A stretch of 64,000 bases of DNA, taken from Eledone cirrhosa. Lineage: Eukaryota; Mollusca; Cephalopoda; Octopoda; Eledonidae. The notes beneath the pieces were generated by a model. The model saw nothing but the letters and a program-made list of their open reading frames with translations. It was not told the DNA's origin and did not search any database. Below are positions 12,516 to 25,558 of this stretch, piece by piece. Numbering within the stretch: position 1 is the first letter of the stretch; every line of letters starts with the position of its first letter. Made by a program: the position numbers and the translations under genes. The stretch spans positions 359,981,436 through 360,045,435 of the forward strand of contig OZ024742.1 in the NCBI GenBank assembly GCA_964016885.1. The letters are read 5' to 3'.

Positions 12516-14950
12516 GATGGAAAGGCTGAGATGTGAAGGAGGAGAAGAGAAATAGAATGGCTGGCAGGTGAAGGAGGAGGAGAGAGATATAAAGGCTGGG
12601 ATGTGAAGGTGGAGAAGAAAGATAGAAAGGCTGGGATGTGAAGGAGGAGAAGAGAGATAGAAAGGCTGAGATGTGAAGGTAGAGAAGAGAGATAGAAAGG
12701 CTGGGATGTGAAGGAGGAGATTAGAGATAGAAAGGCTGAGATGTGAAGGTTGAGAAGAAAGATAGAAAGGCTGGGATGTGAAGGAGGAGAAGAGAGATAG
12801 AAAGGCTGAGATGTGATGGAGGAGAAGAGAGATAGAAAGGCTGGGATATGAAGGTGGAGAACAGATATAGAAAGGCTGAGATGTGAAGGAGGAGAAGAGA
12901 GATAGAAAGGCTGGGATGTGAAGGTGGAGAAGAAAGATAGAAAGGCTGGGATGTGAAGGAGGGGAAGAGAGATGGAAAGGCTGCAATGTGAAGGAGGAGA
13001 AGAGAAATAGAATGGCTAGCATGTGAAGGAGGAGGGAAGATAGATAGAAAGGCTGTGACGTGAAGGTGGAGAAGAGATAGAAAGGCTGAGACGTGAAGCA
13101 GGAGAAGATAGATAGATAGGCTGAGATGTGATGGAGGAGAAAAGAGATAGAAAGGCTGAGATATGAAGGTGGAGATGAGAGATATCAAGGCTGGCATGTG
13201 AAGATGGAGAAGAGAGATATAAAGGCTGGCATGTGAAGATGGAGAAGAGAGATAGAAAGGCTGGGATGTGAAGGAGGGGAAGAGAGATGGAAAGGCTGAG
13301 ATGTGAAGGAGGAGAAGAGAAATAGAATGGCTGGCAGGTGAAGGAGGAGGAGAGAGATATAAACGCTGGGATGTGAAAGTGGAGATGAGAGATGGAAAGG
13401 CTGGAATGTGACGGAGGAGAAAAGAGATAGATAGGCTGAGATGTGATGGAGGAGAAAAGAGATAGAAAGGCTGAGATGTGAAGGAGGAGAAGAGAGATAG
13501 AAAGGCTGGCATGTGAAGGTAGAGAAGGGGATAGATAGGCTATGATGTGAAGGTGGAGAAGAGATAGAAAGGCTCGGATTTGAAGGTGGAGAGGAGAGAT
13601 ATAGATGCTGTGATGTGAAGGTGGAGAAGAGATAGAAAGGCTGGGACTTGAAGGAGGAGAAGAGAGATAGAAAGGCTGGGATGTGAAGGAGGAGAAGATA
13701 GATAGAAAGGCAGTGATGTGAAGGTGGAGAAGAGATAGAAAGGCTGGGATGTGAAGGTGGAGAAGAGAGATGGAAAGGCTGAGATATGAAGGAGGAGAAG
13801 AGAGATAGAAAGGCTGAGATGTGAAGGAGGGGAAGAGAGATAGAAAGGCTGCGATGTGAAGGAGGAGAAGATAGATAGATAGGCTGGGATGTTAAGTAGG
13901 AGAAGAGAGATAGAAAGGTTGGGATGTGAAGGTGGAGAATAAAGGTAGAAAGGCTGAGATGTGAAGGAAAAGAAGAGAGATAGAAAGGCTAGGATGTGAA
14001 GGTGGAGAAGAGAGATGGAAATGCTGGGATGTGAAGCTGGAGAAGAGAGATAGAAAGGCTGGGATGTGAAGGAGGAGAAGAGAGATGGAAAGGCTGAGAT
14101 GTGAAGGAGGAGAAGAGAGATAGAAAGGCTGTGATGTGAAGGAGGAGAAGAGAGATAGAAAGGCTGGGATGTGAAGGTGGAGAATAGAGATAGAATGGCT
14201 GAGATGTGAGGGAAAAGAAGTGAGATAGAAAGGCTAGGATGTGAAGGAGGAGAAGAGAGAGAGAAAGGCTGGGATGTGAAGTGGAGTAGAAAGATAGAAA
14301 GGCTGGGATGTGAAGGAGGAGAAGAGAGATGGAAAGGCTGAGATGTGAAGGAGGAGAAGAGAAATAGAAAGGCTGGGATGTGAAGGTGGAGGAGAGAGAT
14401 AGAAACGCTGGGATGTCAAGGTGGAGATGAGAGATTGAAAGGCTGGGATGTGAAGTTGGAGAGGAGAGATAGAGAGGGAAGGATGTGATGGAGGAGAAGA
14501 GAGATAGAAAGGCTGGCATGTGAAGGTGGAGAAGATAGATAGAAAGGTTGTGATGTGAAGGTGGAGAAGAGATAGAAAGTCTGTGATATGAAGGTGGAGA
14601 AGAGATAGAAAAGCTGAGATTTGAAGGAGGAGGAGAGAGATAGAAAGGCTGCGATGTGAAGGAGGAGAAGATAGATAGGCTGAGATGTGAAGGTAGAGAA
14701 GGGAGATAGAAAGGCTGAGATGTGAAGGAAGAGAAGAGAGGTGGGAAAGGCTGGGATGTGAAGTTGGAGAAAAGAGATAGAAATGCTGAGATGTGATGGA
14801 GGATAAAAGAGATAGAAAGGCTGAGATGTGTAGGAGGAGAAGAGAGATAGAAAGGCTGGGATGTGAAGGTGTAGGAGAGACATAGAAAGGCTGGGATGTG
14901 AAGGTCGAGGAGAGACATAGAAAGGCTGGGATGTGAAGGTGGAGGAGAGA
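12516..14950 (+). repeat. Block D2, short form (2,435 bp)
   Basis: Aligned with D3 at a constant offset of 2,435 bp throughout. It lacks the roughly 1.1-kb segment found in D1 and D4; the deletion junction is at about 14508, where the unit after AGGGAAGGATGTGATGG runs directly into GGCTGGCATGTGAAGG. Differences from D3 are a few substitutions, such as GAGATAGAAAGG near 12689 against GAGACAGAAAGG near 15124. Confidence 0.92.
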
Positions 14951-17385
14951 GATGGAAAGGCTGAGATGTGAAGGAGGAGAAGAGAAATAGAATGGCTGGC
15001 AGGTGAAGGAGGAGGAGAGAGATATAAAGGCTGGGATGTGAAGGTGGAGAAGAAAGATAGAAAGGCTGGGATGTGAAGGAGGAGAAGAGAGATAGAAAGG
15101 CTGAGATGTGAAGGTAGAGAAGAGAGACAGAAAGGCTGGGATGTGAAGGAGGAGATTAGAGATAGAAAGGCTGAGATGTGAAGGTTGAGAAGAAAGATAG
15201 AAAGGCTGGGATGTGAAGGAGGAGAAGAGAGATAGAAAGGCTGAGATGTGATGGAGGAGAAGAGAGATAGAAAGGCTGGGATATGAAGGTGGAGAACAGA
15301 TATAGAAAGGCTGAGATGTGAAGGAGGAGAAGAGAGATAGAAAGGCTGGGATGTGAAGGTGGAGAAGAAAGATAGAAAGGCTGGGATGTGAAGGAGGGGA
15401 AGAGAGATGGAAAGGCTGCAATGTGAAGGAGGAGAAGAGAAATAGAATGGCTAGCATGTGAAGGAGGAGGGAAGATAGATAGAAAGGCTGTGACGTGAAG
15501 GTGGAGAAGAGATAGAAAGGCTGAGACGTGAAGCGGGAGAAGATAGATAGATAGGCTGAGATGTGATGGAGGAGAAAAGAGATAGAAAGGCTGAGATATG
15601 AAGGTGGAGATGAGAGATATCAAGGCTGGCATGTGAAGATGGAGAAGAGAGATATAAAGGCTGGCATGTGAAGATGGAGAAGAGAGATAGAAAGGCTGGG
15701 ATGTGAAGGAGGGGAAGAGAGATGGAAAGGCTGAGATGTGAAGGAGGAGAAGAGAAATAGAATGGCTGGCAGGTGAAGGAGGAGGAGAGAGATATAAACG
15801 CTGGGATGTGAAAGTGGAGATGAGAGATGGAAAGGCTGGAATGTGACGGAGGAGAAAAGAGATAGATAGGCTGAGATGTGATGGAGGAGAAAAGAGATAG
15901 AAAGGCTGAGATGTGAAGGAGGAGAAGAGAGATAGAAAGGCTGGCATGTGAAGGTAGAGAAGGGGATAGATAGGCTATGATGTGAAGGTGGAGAAGAGAT
16001 AGAAAGGCTCGGATTTGAAGGTGGAGAGGAGAGATATAGATGCTGTGATGTGAAGGTGGAGAAGAGATAGAAAGGCTGGGACTTGAAGGAGGAGGAGAGA
16101 GATAGAAAGGCTGGGATGTGAAGGAGGAGAAGATAGATAGAAAGGCAGTGATGTGAAGGTGGAGAAGAGATAGAAAGGCTGGGATGTGAAGGTGGAGAAG
16201 AGAGATGGAAAGGCTGAGATATGAAGGAGGAGAAGAGAGATAGAAAGGCTGAGATGTGAAGGAGGGGAAGAGAGATAGAAAGGCTGCGATGTGAAGGAGG
16301 AGAAGATAGATAGATAGGCTGGGATGTTAAGTAGGAGAAGAGAGATAGAAAGGTTGGGATGTGAAAGTGGAGAATAAAGGTAGAAAGGCTGAGATGTGAA
16401 GGAAAAGAAGAGAGATAGAAAGGCTAGGATGTGAAGGTGGAGAAGAGAGATGGAAATGCTGGGATGTGAAGCTGGAGAAGAGAGATAGAAAGGCTGGGAT
16501 GTGAAGGAGGAGAAGAGAGATGGAAAGGCTGAGATGTGAAGGAGGAGAAGAGAGATAGAAAGGCTGTGATGTGAAGGAGGAGAAGAGAGATAGAAAGGCT
16601 GGGATGTGAAGGTGGAGAATAGAGATAGAATGGCTGAGATGTGAGGGAAAAGAAGTGAGATAGAAAGGCTAGGATGTGAAGGAGGAGAAGAGAGAGAGAA
16701 AGGCTGGGATGTGAAGTGGAGTAGAAAGATAGAAAGGCTGGGATGTGAAGGAGGAGAAGAGAGATGGAAAGGCTGAGATGTGAAGGAGGAGAAGAGAAAT
16801 AGAAAGGCTGGGATGTGAAGGTGGAGGAGAGAGATAGAAACGCTGGGATGTCAAGGTGGAGATGAGAGATTGAAAGGCTGGGATGTGAAGTTGGAGAGGA
16901 GAGATAGAGAGGGAAGGATGTGATGGAGGAGAAGAGAGATAGAAAGGCTGGCATGTGAAGGTGGAGAAGATAGATAGAAAGGTTGTGATGTGAAGGTGGA
17001 GAAGAGATAGAAAGTCTGTGATATGAAGGTGGAGAAGAGATAGAAAAGCTGAGATTTGAAGGAGGAGGAGAGAGATAGAAAGGCTGCGATGTGAAGGAGG
17101 AGAAGATAGATAGGCTGAGATGTGAAGGTAGAGAAGGGAGATAGAAAGGCTGAGATGTGAAGGAAGAGAAGAGAGGTGGGAAAGGCTGGGATGTGAAGTT
17201 GGAGAAAAGAGATAGAAATGCTGAGATGTGATGGAGGATAAAAGAGATAGAAAGGCTGAGATGTGTAGGAGGAGAAGAGAGATAGAAAGGCTGGGATGTG
17301 AAGGTGTAGGAGAGACATAGAAAGGCTGGGATGTGAAGGTCGAGGAGAGACATAGAAAGGCTGGGATGTGAAGGTGGAGGAGAGA
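14951..17385 (+). repeat. Block D3, short form (2,435 bp)
   Basis: Near-identical tandem copy of D2 with the same deletion junction, at about 16943. Both D2 and D3 are exactly 2,435 bp, so no unit was gained or lost after this duplication. Confidence 0.92.
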
Positions 17386-20300
17386 GATGGAAAGGCTGAG
17401 ATGTGAAGGAGGAGAAGAGAAATAGAATGGCTGGCAGGTGAAGGAGGAGGAGAGAGATATAAAGGCTGGGATGTGAAGGTGGAGAAGAAAGATAGAAAGG
17501 CTGGGATGTGAAGGAGGAGAAGAGAGATAGAAAGGCTGAGATGTGAAGGTAGAGAAGAGAGACAGAAAGGCTGGGATGTGAAGGAGGAGATTAGAGATAG
17601 AAAGGCTGAGATGTGAAGGTTGAGAAGAAAGATAGAAAGGCTGGGATGTGAAGGAGGAGAAGAGAGATAGAAAGGCTGAGATGTGATGGAGGAGAAGAGA
17701 GATAGAAAGGCTGGGATATGAAGGTGGAGAACAGATATAGAAAGGCTGAGATGTGAAGGAGGAGAAGAGAGATAGAAAGGCTGGGATGTGAAGGTGGAGA
17801 AGAAAGATAGAAAGGCTGGGATGTGAAGGAGGGGAAGAGAGATGGAAAGGCTGCAATGTGAAGGAGGAGAAGAGAAATAGAATGGCTAGCATGTGAAGGA
17901 GGAGGGAAGATAGATAGAAAGGCTGTGACGTGAAGGTGGAGAAGAGATAGAAAGGCTGAGACGTGAAGCGGGAGAAGATAGATAGATAGGCTGAGATGTG
18001 ATGGAGGAGAAAAGAGATAGAAAGGCTGAGATATGAAGGTGGAGATGAGAGATATCAAGGCTGGCATGTGAAGATGGAGAAGAGAGATATAAAGGCTGGC
18101 ATGTGAAGATGGAGAAGAGAGATAGAAAGGCTGGGATGTGAAGGAGGGGAAGAGAGATGGAAAGGCTGAGATGTGAAGGAGGAGAAGAGAAATAGAATGG
18201 CTGGCAGGTGAAGGAGGAGGAGAGAGATATAAACGCTGGGATGTGAAAGTGGAGATGAGAGATGGAAAGGCTGGAATGTGACGGAGGAGAAAAGAGATAG
18301 ATAGGCTGAGATGTGATGGAGGAGAAAAGAGATAGAAAGGCTGAGATGTGAAGGAGGAGAAGAGAGATAGAAAGGCTGGCATGTGAAGGTAGAGAAGGGG
18401 ATAGATAGGCTATGATGTGAAGGTGGAGAAGAGATAGAAAGGCTCGGATTTGAAGGTGGAGAGGAGAGATATAGATGCTGTGATGTGAAGGTGGAGAAGA
18501 GATAGAAAGGCTGGGACTTGAAGGAGGAGGAGAGAGATAGAAAGGCTGGGATGTGAAGGAGGAGAAGATAGATAGAAAGGCAGTGATGTGAAGGTGGAGA
18601 AGAGATAGAAAGGCTGGGATGTGAAGGTGGAGAAGAGAGATGGAAAGGCTGAGATATGAAGGAGGAGAAGAGAGATAGAAAGGCTGAGATGTGAAGGAGG
18701 GGAAGAGAGATAGAAAGGCTGCGATGTGAAGGAGGAGAAGATAGATAGATAGGCTGGGATGTTAAGTAGGAGAAGAGAGATAGAAAGGTTGGGATGTGAA
18801 GGTGGAGAATAAAGGTAGAAAGGCTGAGATGTGAAGGAAAAGAAGAGAGATAGAAAGGCTAGGATGTGAAGGTGGAGAAGAGAGATGGAAATGCTGGGAT
18901 GTGAAGCTGGAGAAGAGAGATAGAAAGGCTGCGATGTGAAGGAGGAGAAGAGAGATGGAAAGGCTGAGATGTGAAGGAGGAGAAGAGAGATAGAAAGGCT
19001 GTGATGTGAAGGAGGAGAAGAGAGATAGAAAGGCTGGGATGTGAAGGTGGAGAATAGAGATAGAAAGGCTGAGATGTGAGGGAAAAGAAGTGAGATAGAA
19101 AGGCTAGGATGTGAAGGAGGAGAAGAGAGAGAGAAAGGCTGGGATGTGAAGTGGAGTAGAAAGATAGAAAGGCTGGGATGTGAAGGAGGAGAAGAGAGAT
19201 GGAAAGGCTGAGATGTGAAGGAGGAGAAGAGAAATAGAAAGGCTGGTATGTGAAGGTGGAGGAGAGAGATAGAAACGCTGGGATGTCAAGGTGGAGATGA
19301 GAGATTGAAAGGCTGGGATGTGAAGTTGGAGAGGAGAGATAGAGAGGGAAGGATGTGATGGAGGAGAAGAGAGATAGAAAGGCCGAGATGTGAAGGAGGA
19401 GAGGAGAGATAGAAAGGCTGGGATGTGAAGGTGGAGAAGAGAGACAGAAAGGCTGAAATGTGAAGAAGGAGAAGAGAGATAGAAAGGCTGGGATGTGAAG
19501 GTGGAGAAGAGAGATAGGAAGGCTGGAATGTGAAGGGAGAGAAGAGAGATAGAAAGGCTGAGGTGTGAAGGGAGAGAAGAGAGATAGAAAGGCTTGGATG
19601 TGAAGGTGGAGAAGAGAGGCAGAAAGGCTGAGATGTGATGATGGAGAAGAGAGATAGAAAGGCTGTGGCGTGAAGGAGTAGAAGAGAGATAGAAAGGCGG
19701 GGATGTGAAGGTGGAGAAGTGAGATAGAAAGGCTGGGATGTGAAGGTGGAGAAGAGAGATAGAAAGGCTGGGATGTGAAAGAGGAGAAGATAGATAGAAA
19801 GGCTGCGACGTGAAGGTGGAGAAGAGAGATATAAAGGCTGGCATGTGAAGGTGGAGAAGAGAGATAGAAAGGCTGGGATGTGAAGGTGGAGAAGAGAGGT
19901 AGAAAGGCTGGGATGTGAAGGTAGAGAAGAGAGATAGAAACGCTGTGAGTGAAGGTGGAGAAGAGAGATAGAAAGGCTGAGATGTAAAGGTGGAGAAGAG
20001 ATAGAAAGGCTGGGATTTGAAGGAGGAGGAGAGAGATAGAATGGCTGCGATGTGAAGGAGGAGAAGATAGATATAAAGGCTGGGATGTGAAGGTGGAGAA
20101 GAGAGATAGAAAGGCTGGGATGTGAAGGTGGAGAAGAGAGATAGAAAGGCTGGGATGTGAAGGTGGAGAAGAAAGATAGAAATGATGGGATTTGAAGTAG
20201 GAGGAGAGAGATAGAAAGGCTGAGATGTGAAGGAGGAGAAGATAGATATAGAGGCTTGGATGTTAAGGTGGAGAAGAGAGATAGAAAGGCTGGGATGTGA

Positions 20301-20715
20301 AGGTGGAGAAGAGAGATAGAAAGGCTGCGATGTGAAGGAGGAGAAGATAGATAGAAAGGCTGTGATGTGAAGGTGGAGTAGAGAGATAGAAAGGCTGGGA
20401 TGTGAAGGTGGAGAAGAGAGATAGAAAGGCTGGCATGTGAAGGTAGAGAAGAGAGATAGAAAGGCTGGCATGTGAAGGTGGAGAAGATAGATAGAAAGGT
20501 TGGGATGTGAAGGTGGAGAAGAGATAGAAAGTCTGTGATATGAAGGTGGAGAAGAGATAGAAAAGCTGAGATTTGAAGGAGGAGGAGAGAGATAGAAAGG
20601 CTGCGATGTGAAGGAGGAGAAGATAGATAGGCTGAGATGTGAAGGTAGAGAAGGGAGATAGAAAGGCTGAGATGTGAAGGAAGAGAAGAGAGATAGAAAG
20701 GCTGGGATGTGAAGT
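17386..20715 (+). repeat. Block D4, long form, not closed by the end cassette
   Basis: Begins as a copy of D2/D3, then from about 19381 keeps the roughly 1.1-kb segment otherwise seen only in D1 (the GGCCGAGATG unit at 10961 and 19381). It follows the D order to about 20715 and then changes to E-type order without reaching the end cassette. From about 19087 it overlaps block E1. Confidence 0.8.
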
Positions 20716-22322
20716 TGGAGGAGAGAGATAGAAGGGCTGGGGTGTGAAGGAGGAGAAGATAGATAGAAAGGTGGGATGTGAAGGAGGAGAAGATAGATAG
20801 AAAGGTGGGATGTGAAGGTGGAGAAGATAGATAGAAAGGCTGGGATGTGAAGGAGGAGATGATAGATATAAAGGCTGGGATGTTAAGGTGGAGAAGAGAG
20901 ATAGAAAGGCTGAGATGTGAAGGTGGAGAAGAAAGATAGAAAGGCTGGGATGTGAAGGTGGGGAAGAGAGATATAAAGGCTGGGATGTGAAGGTGGAGAA
21001 GAAAGATAGAAAGGCTGGGATGTGAAGGAGAAGAGAAATAGAAAGGCTGAGATGTGATGGAGGAGAAGAGAGATAGAAAGGCTGAGATATGAAGGTGCAG
21101 AAGAGATATAGAAAGGCTGAGATTTGAAGGAGGAGAAGAGAGATAGAAAGGCTGGGATGTGAAGGAGGAGAATTGAGATAGAAAAGCTGGGATGTGAAGG
21201 TGGAGAAGAAAGATAGAAAGGCTGGGATATGAAGGATGAGAAGAGAGATGGAAAGGTTGAGATGTGAAGGAGGAGAAGAGAAATAGAAAGGCTGGGATGT
21301 GAAGGTGGAGGAGAGAGATAGAAACGCTGGGATGCGAAGTTGGAGATGAGAGATAGAAAGGCTGGCATGTGAAGGTGGAGAGGGGAGATAGAGAGGCTGG
21401 GATGTGACGGAGGAGAAGAGAGATAGAAAGGCTGGGATGTAGAGTTGGATAAAAGAGATAGAAAGGCTGAGATGTGATGGAGGAGAAAAGGGAAAGAAAG
21501 GCTGAGATGTGAAGGAGGAGAAGAGAAATAGAAAGGCTGTCGTGTGACGGTGGAGAAGAGAAATAGAAAGGCTGAGATGTGAAGGAAGAGAAGAGAGATA
21601 GAAAGTCTGGGATGTGAGGGTGGAGGAGAGAGATAGAAAGGCTGAGATGTGAAGGTGGAGAAAAGAGATAGAAAGGCTGAGATGTGAAGGTGGAGAAGAG
21701 AGATAGAAAGGCTGAGCTGTGAAGGTGGAGAAGATGGATAGAAAGGATGGGATGTGAAGGTGTTGAAGAGAGATAGAAAGGCTGGGATGTGAAGGTGGAG
21801 AAGAGAGATAGAAAGGCTGAGATGTGAAGGAGGAGAAGAGAGATAGAAAGGCTGGGATGTGAAGGTGGAGAAGAGAGATAGAAAGGCTGGGATGTGAAGG
21901 TGGAGAAGAGAGATAGAAATGCTGGGATGTGAAGGTGGAAGAGAGCGATAGAAAGGCTGGGAAGTGAAGGTGTAGAGGAGACATAGAAAGGCTGGGAAGT
22001 GAAGGGGGAGAGGAGAGATAGAAATGCTGGGATGTGACCGAGCAGAAGAGAGATAGAAAGGCTGGGATGTGAAGGAGGAGAAGATAGATAGAAAGGCTGG
22101 GATGTGAAGGTGGAGAAGAGAGATAGAAAGGCTGGAATTTGAAGGTGAAGATGAGAGATAGAAATGCTGGGATGTGAAGGTGGCGTAGAGTGATAGAAAG
22201 GCTGGGATGTGACGGAGGAGAAGAGAGATAGAAAGGCTGAGATGTGAAGGAAGTGAAGAGAGATAGAAAGTCTGGAATGTGAAGGTGGAGGACAGTGATA
22301 GAAAGGCTGAGATGTGAAGGTG
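19087..22322 (+). repeat. Block E1, 3,236-bp higher-order repeat copy 1
   Basis: Repeats in the following block at offsets of 3,236-3,238 bp; landmarks are the GGCTAGGATG unit (19102 and 22340) and matching variant strings near 20883 and 24119. The small offset change comes from 1-2-bp indels near 19595 and 19670. The left part of E1 is the end of D4, so D4 and E1 share sequence. Confidence 0.88.
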
Positions 22323-25300
22323 GAGAAGAGAGATAGAAAGGCTAGGATGTGAAGGAGGAGAAGAGAGAGAGAAAGGCTGGGATGTGAAGTGGAGTAGAAA
22401 GATAGAAAGGCTGGGATGTGAAGGAGGAGAAGAGAGATGGAAAGGCTGAGATGTAAAGGAGGAGAAGAGAAATAGAAAGGCTGGTATGTGAAGGTGGAGG
22501 AGAGAGATAGAAACGCTGGGATGTCAAGGTGGAGATGAGAGATTGAAAGGCTGGGATGTGAAGTTGGAGAGGAGAGATAGAGAGGGAAGGATGTGATGGA
22601 GGAGAAGAGAGATAGAAAGGCCAAGATGTGAAGGAGGAGAGGAGAGATAGAAAGGCTGGTATGTGAAGGTGGAGAAGAGAGACAGAAAGGCTGAAATGTG
22701 AAGAAGGAGAAGAGAGATAGAAAGGCTGGGATGTGAAGGTGGAGAAGAGAGATAGGAAGGCTGGAATGTGAAGGGAGAGAAGAGAGATAGAAAGGCTGAG
22801 GTGTGAAGGGAGAGAAGAGAGATAGAAAGGCTTGGAGTGAAGGTGGAGAAGAGAGGCAGAAAGGCTGAGATGTGATGATGGAGAAGAGAGATAGAAAGGC
22901 TGTGCGTGAAGGAGTAGAAGAGAGATAGAAAGGCGGGGATGTGAAGGTGGAGAAGTGAGATAGAAAGGCTGGGATGTGAAGGTGGAGAAGAGAGATAGAA
23001 AGGCTGGGATGTGAAAGAGGAGAAGATAGATAGAAAGGCTGCGACGTGAAGGTGGAGAAGAGAGATATAAAGGCTGGCATGTGAAGGTGGAGAAGAGAGA
23101 TAGAAAGGCTGGGATGTGAAGGTGGAGAAGAGAGGTAGAAAGGCTGGGATGTGAAGGTAGAGAAGACAGATAGAAACGCTGTGAGTGAAGGTGGAGAAGA
23201 GAGATAGAAAGGCTGAGATGTAAAGGTGGAGAAGAGATAGAAAGGCTGGGATTTGAAGGAGGAGGAGAGAGATAGAATGGCTGCGATGTGAAGGAGGAGA
23301 AGATAGATATAAAGGCTGGGATGTGAAGGTGGAGAAGAGAGATAGAAAGGCTGGGATGTGAAGGTGGAGAAGAGAGATAGAAAGGCTGGGATGTGAAGGT
23401 GGAGAAGAAAGATAGAAATGATGGGATTTGAAGTAGGAGGAGAGAGATAGAAAGGCTGAGATGTGAAGGAGGAGAAGATAGATATAGAGGCTTGGATGTT
23501 AAGGTGGAGAAGAGAGATAGAAAGGCTGGGATGTGAAGGTGGAGAAGAGAGATAGAAAGGCTGCAATGTGAAGGAGGAGAAGATAGATAGAAAGGCTGTG
23601 ATGTGAAGGTGGAGTAGAGAGATAGAAAGGCTGGGATGTGAAGGTGGAGAAGAGAGATAGAAAGGCTGGCATGTGAAGGTAGAGAAGAGAGATAGAAAGG
23701 CTGGCATGTGAAGGTGGAGAAGATAGATAGAAAGGTTGGGATGTGAAGGTGGAGAAGAGATAGAAAGTCTGTGATATGAAGGTGGAGAAGAGATAGAAAA
23801 GCTGAGATTTGAAGGAGGAGGAGAGAGATAGAAAGGCTGCGATGTGAAGGAGGAGAAGATAGATAGGCTGAGATGTGAAGGTAGAGAAGGGAGATAGAAA
23901 GGCTGAGATGTGAAGGAAGAGAAGAGAGATAGAAAGGCTGGGATGTGAAGTTGGAGGAGAGAGATAGAAGGGCTGGGGTGTGAAGGAGGAGAAGATAGAT
24001 AGAAAGGTGGGATGTGAAGGAGGAGAAGATAGATAGAAAGGTGGGATGTGAAGGTGGAGAAGATAGATAGAAAGGCTGGGATGTGAAGGAGGAGATGATA
24101 GATATAAAGGCTGGGATGTTAAGGTGGAGAAGAGAGATAGAAAGGCTGAGATGTGAAGGTGGAGAAGAAAGATAGAAAGGCTGGGATGTGAAGGTGGGGA
24201 AGAGAGATATAAAGGCTGGGATGTGAAGGTGGAGAAGAAAGATAGAAAGGCTGGGATGTGAAGGAGAAGAGAAATAGAAAGGCTGAGATGTGATGGAGGA
24301 GAAGAGAGATAGAAAGGCTGAGATATGAAGGTGGAGAAGAGATATAGAAAGGCTGAGATTTGAAGGAGGAGAAGAGAGATAGAAAGGCTGGGATGTGAAG
24401 GAGGAGAATTGAGATAGAAAAGCTGGGATGTGAAGGTGGAGAAGAAAGATAGAAAGGCTGGGATATGAAGGATGAGAAGAGAGATGGAAAGGTTGAGATG
24501 TGAAGGAGGAGAAGAGAAATAGAAAGGCTGGGATGTGAAGGTGGAGGAGAGAGATAGAAACGCTGGGATGCGAAGTTGGAGATGAGAGATAGAAAGGCTG
24601 GCATGTGAAGGTGGAGAGGAGAGATAGAGAGGCTGGGATGTGACGGAGGAGAAGAGAGATAGAAAGGCTGGGATGTGGAGTTGGATAAAAGAGATAGAAA
24701 GGCTGAGATGTGATGGAGGAGAAAAGGGAAAGAAAGGCTGAGATGTGAAGGAGGAGAAGAGAAATAGAAAGGCTGTCGTGTGACGGTGGAGAAGAGAAAT
24801 AGAAAGGCTGAGATGTGAAGGAAGAGAAGAGAGATAGAAAGTCTGGGATGTGAGGGTGGAGGAGAGAGATAGAAAGGCTGAGATGTGAAGGTGGAGAAGA
24901 GAGATAGAAAGGCTGAGATGTGAAGGTGGAGAAGAGAGATAGAAAGGCTGAGCTGTGAAGGTGGAGAAGATGGATAGAAAGGATGGGATGTGAAGGTGTT
25001 GAAGAGAGATAGAAAGGCTGGGATGTGAAGGTGGAGAAGAGAGATAGAAAGGCTGAGATGTGAAGGAGGAGAAGAGAGATAGAAAGGCTGGGATGTGAAG
25101 GTGGAGAAGAGAGATAGAAAGGCTGGGATGTGAAGGTGGAGAAGAGAGATAGAAATGCTGGGATGTGAAGGTGGAAGAGAGCGATAGAAAGGCTGGGAAG
25201 TGAAGGTGTAGAGGAGACATAGAAAGGCTGGGAAGTGAAGGTGGAGAGGAGAGATAGAAATGCTGGGATGTGACCGAGCAGAAGAGAGATAGAAAGGCTG

Positions 25301-25558
25301 GGATGTGAAGGAGGAGAAGATAGATAGAAAGGCTGGGATGTGAAGGTGGAGAAGAGAGATAGAAAGGCTGGAATTTGAAGGTGAAGATGAGAGATAGAAA
25401 TGCTGGGATGTGAAGGTGGCGTAGAGTGATAGAAAGGCTGGGATGTGACGGAGGAGAAGAGAGATAGAAAGGCTGAGATGTGAAGGAAGTGAAGAGAGAT
25501 AGAAAGTCTGGAATGTGAAGGTGGAGGACAGTGATAGAAAGGCTGAGATGTGAAGGTG
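22323..25558 (+). repeat. Block E2, 3,236-bp higher-order repeat copy 2
   Basis: Tandem copy of E1. Small differences include GGCTTGGAGTGAAGG near 22830, where E1 has a 2-bp longer form, and CTGTGCGTG near 22905, where E1 has one extra G. Otherwise the variant order matches unit by unit. Confidence 0.88.
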
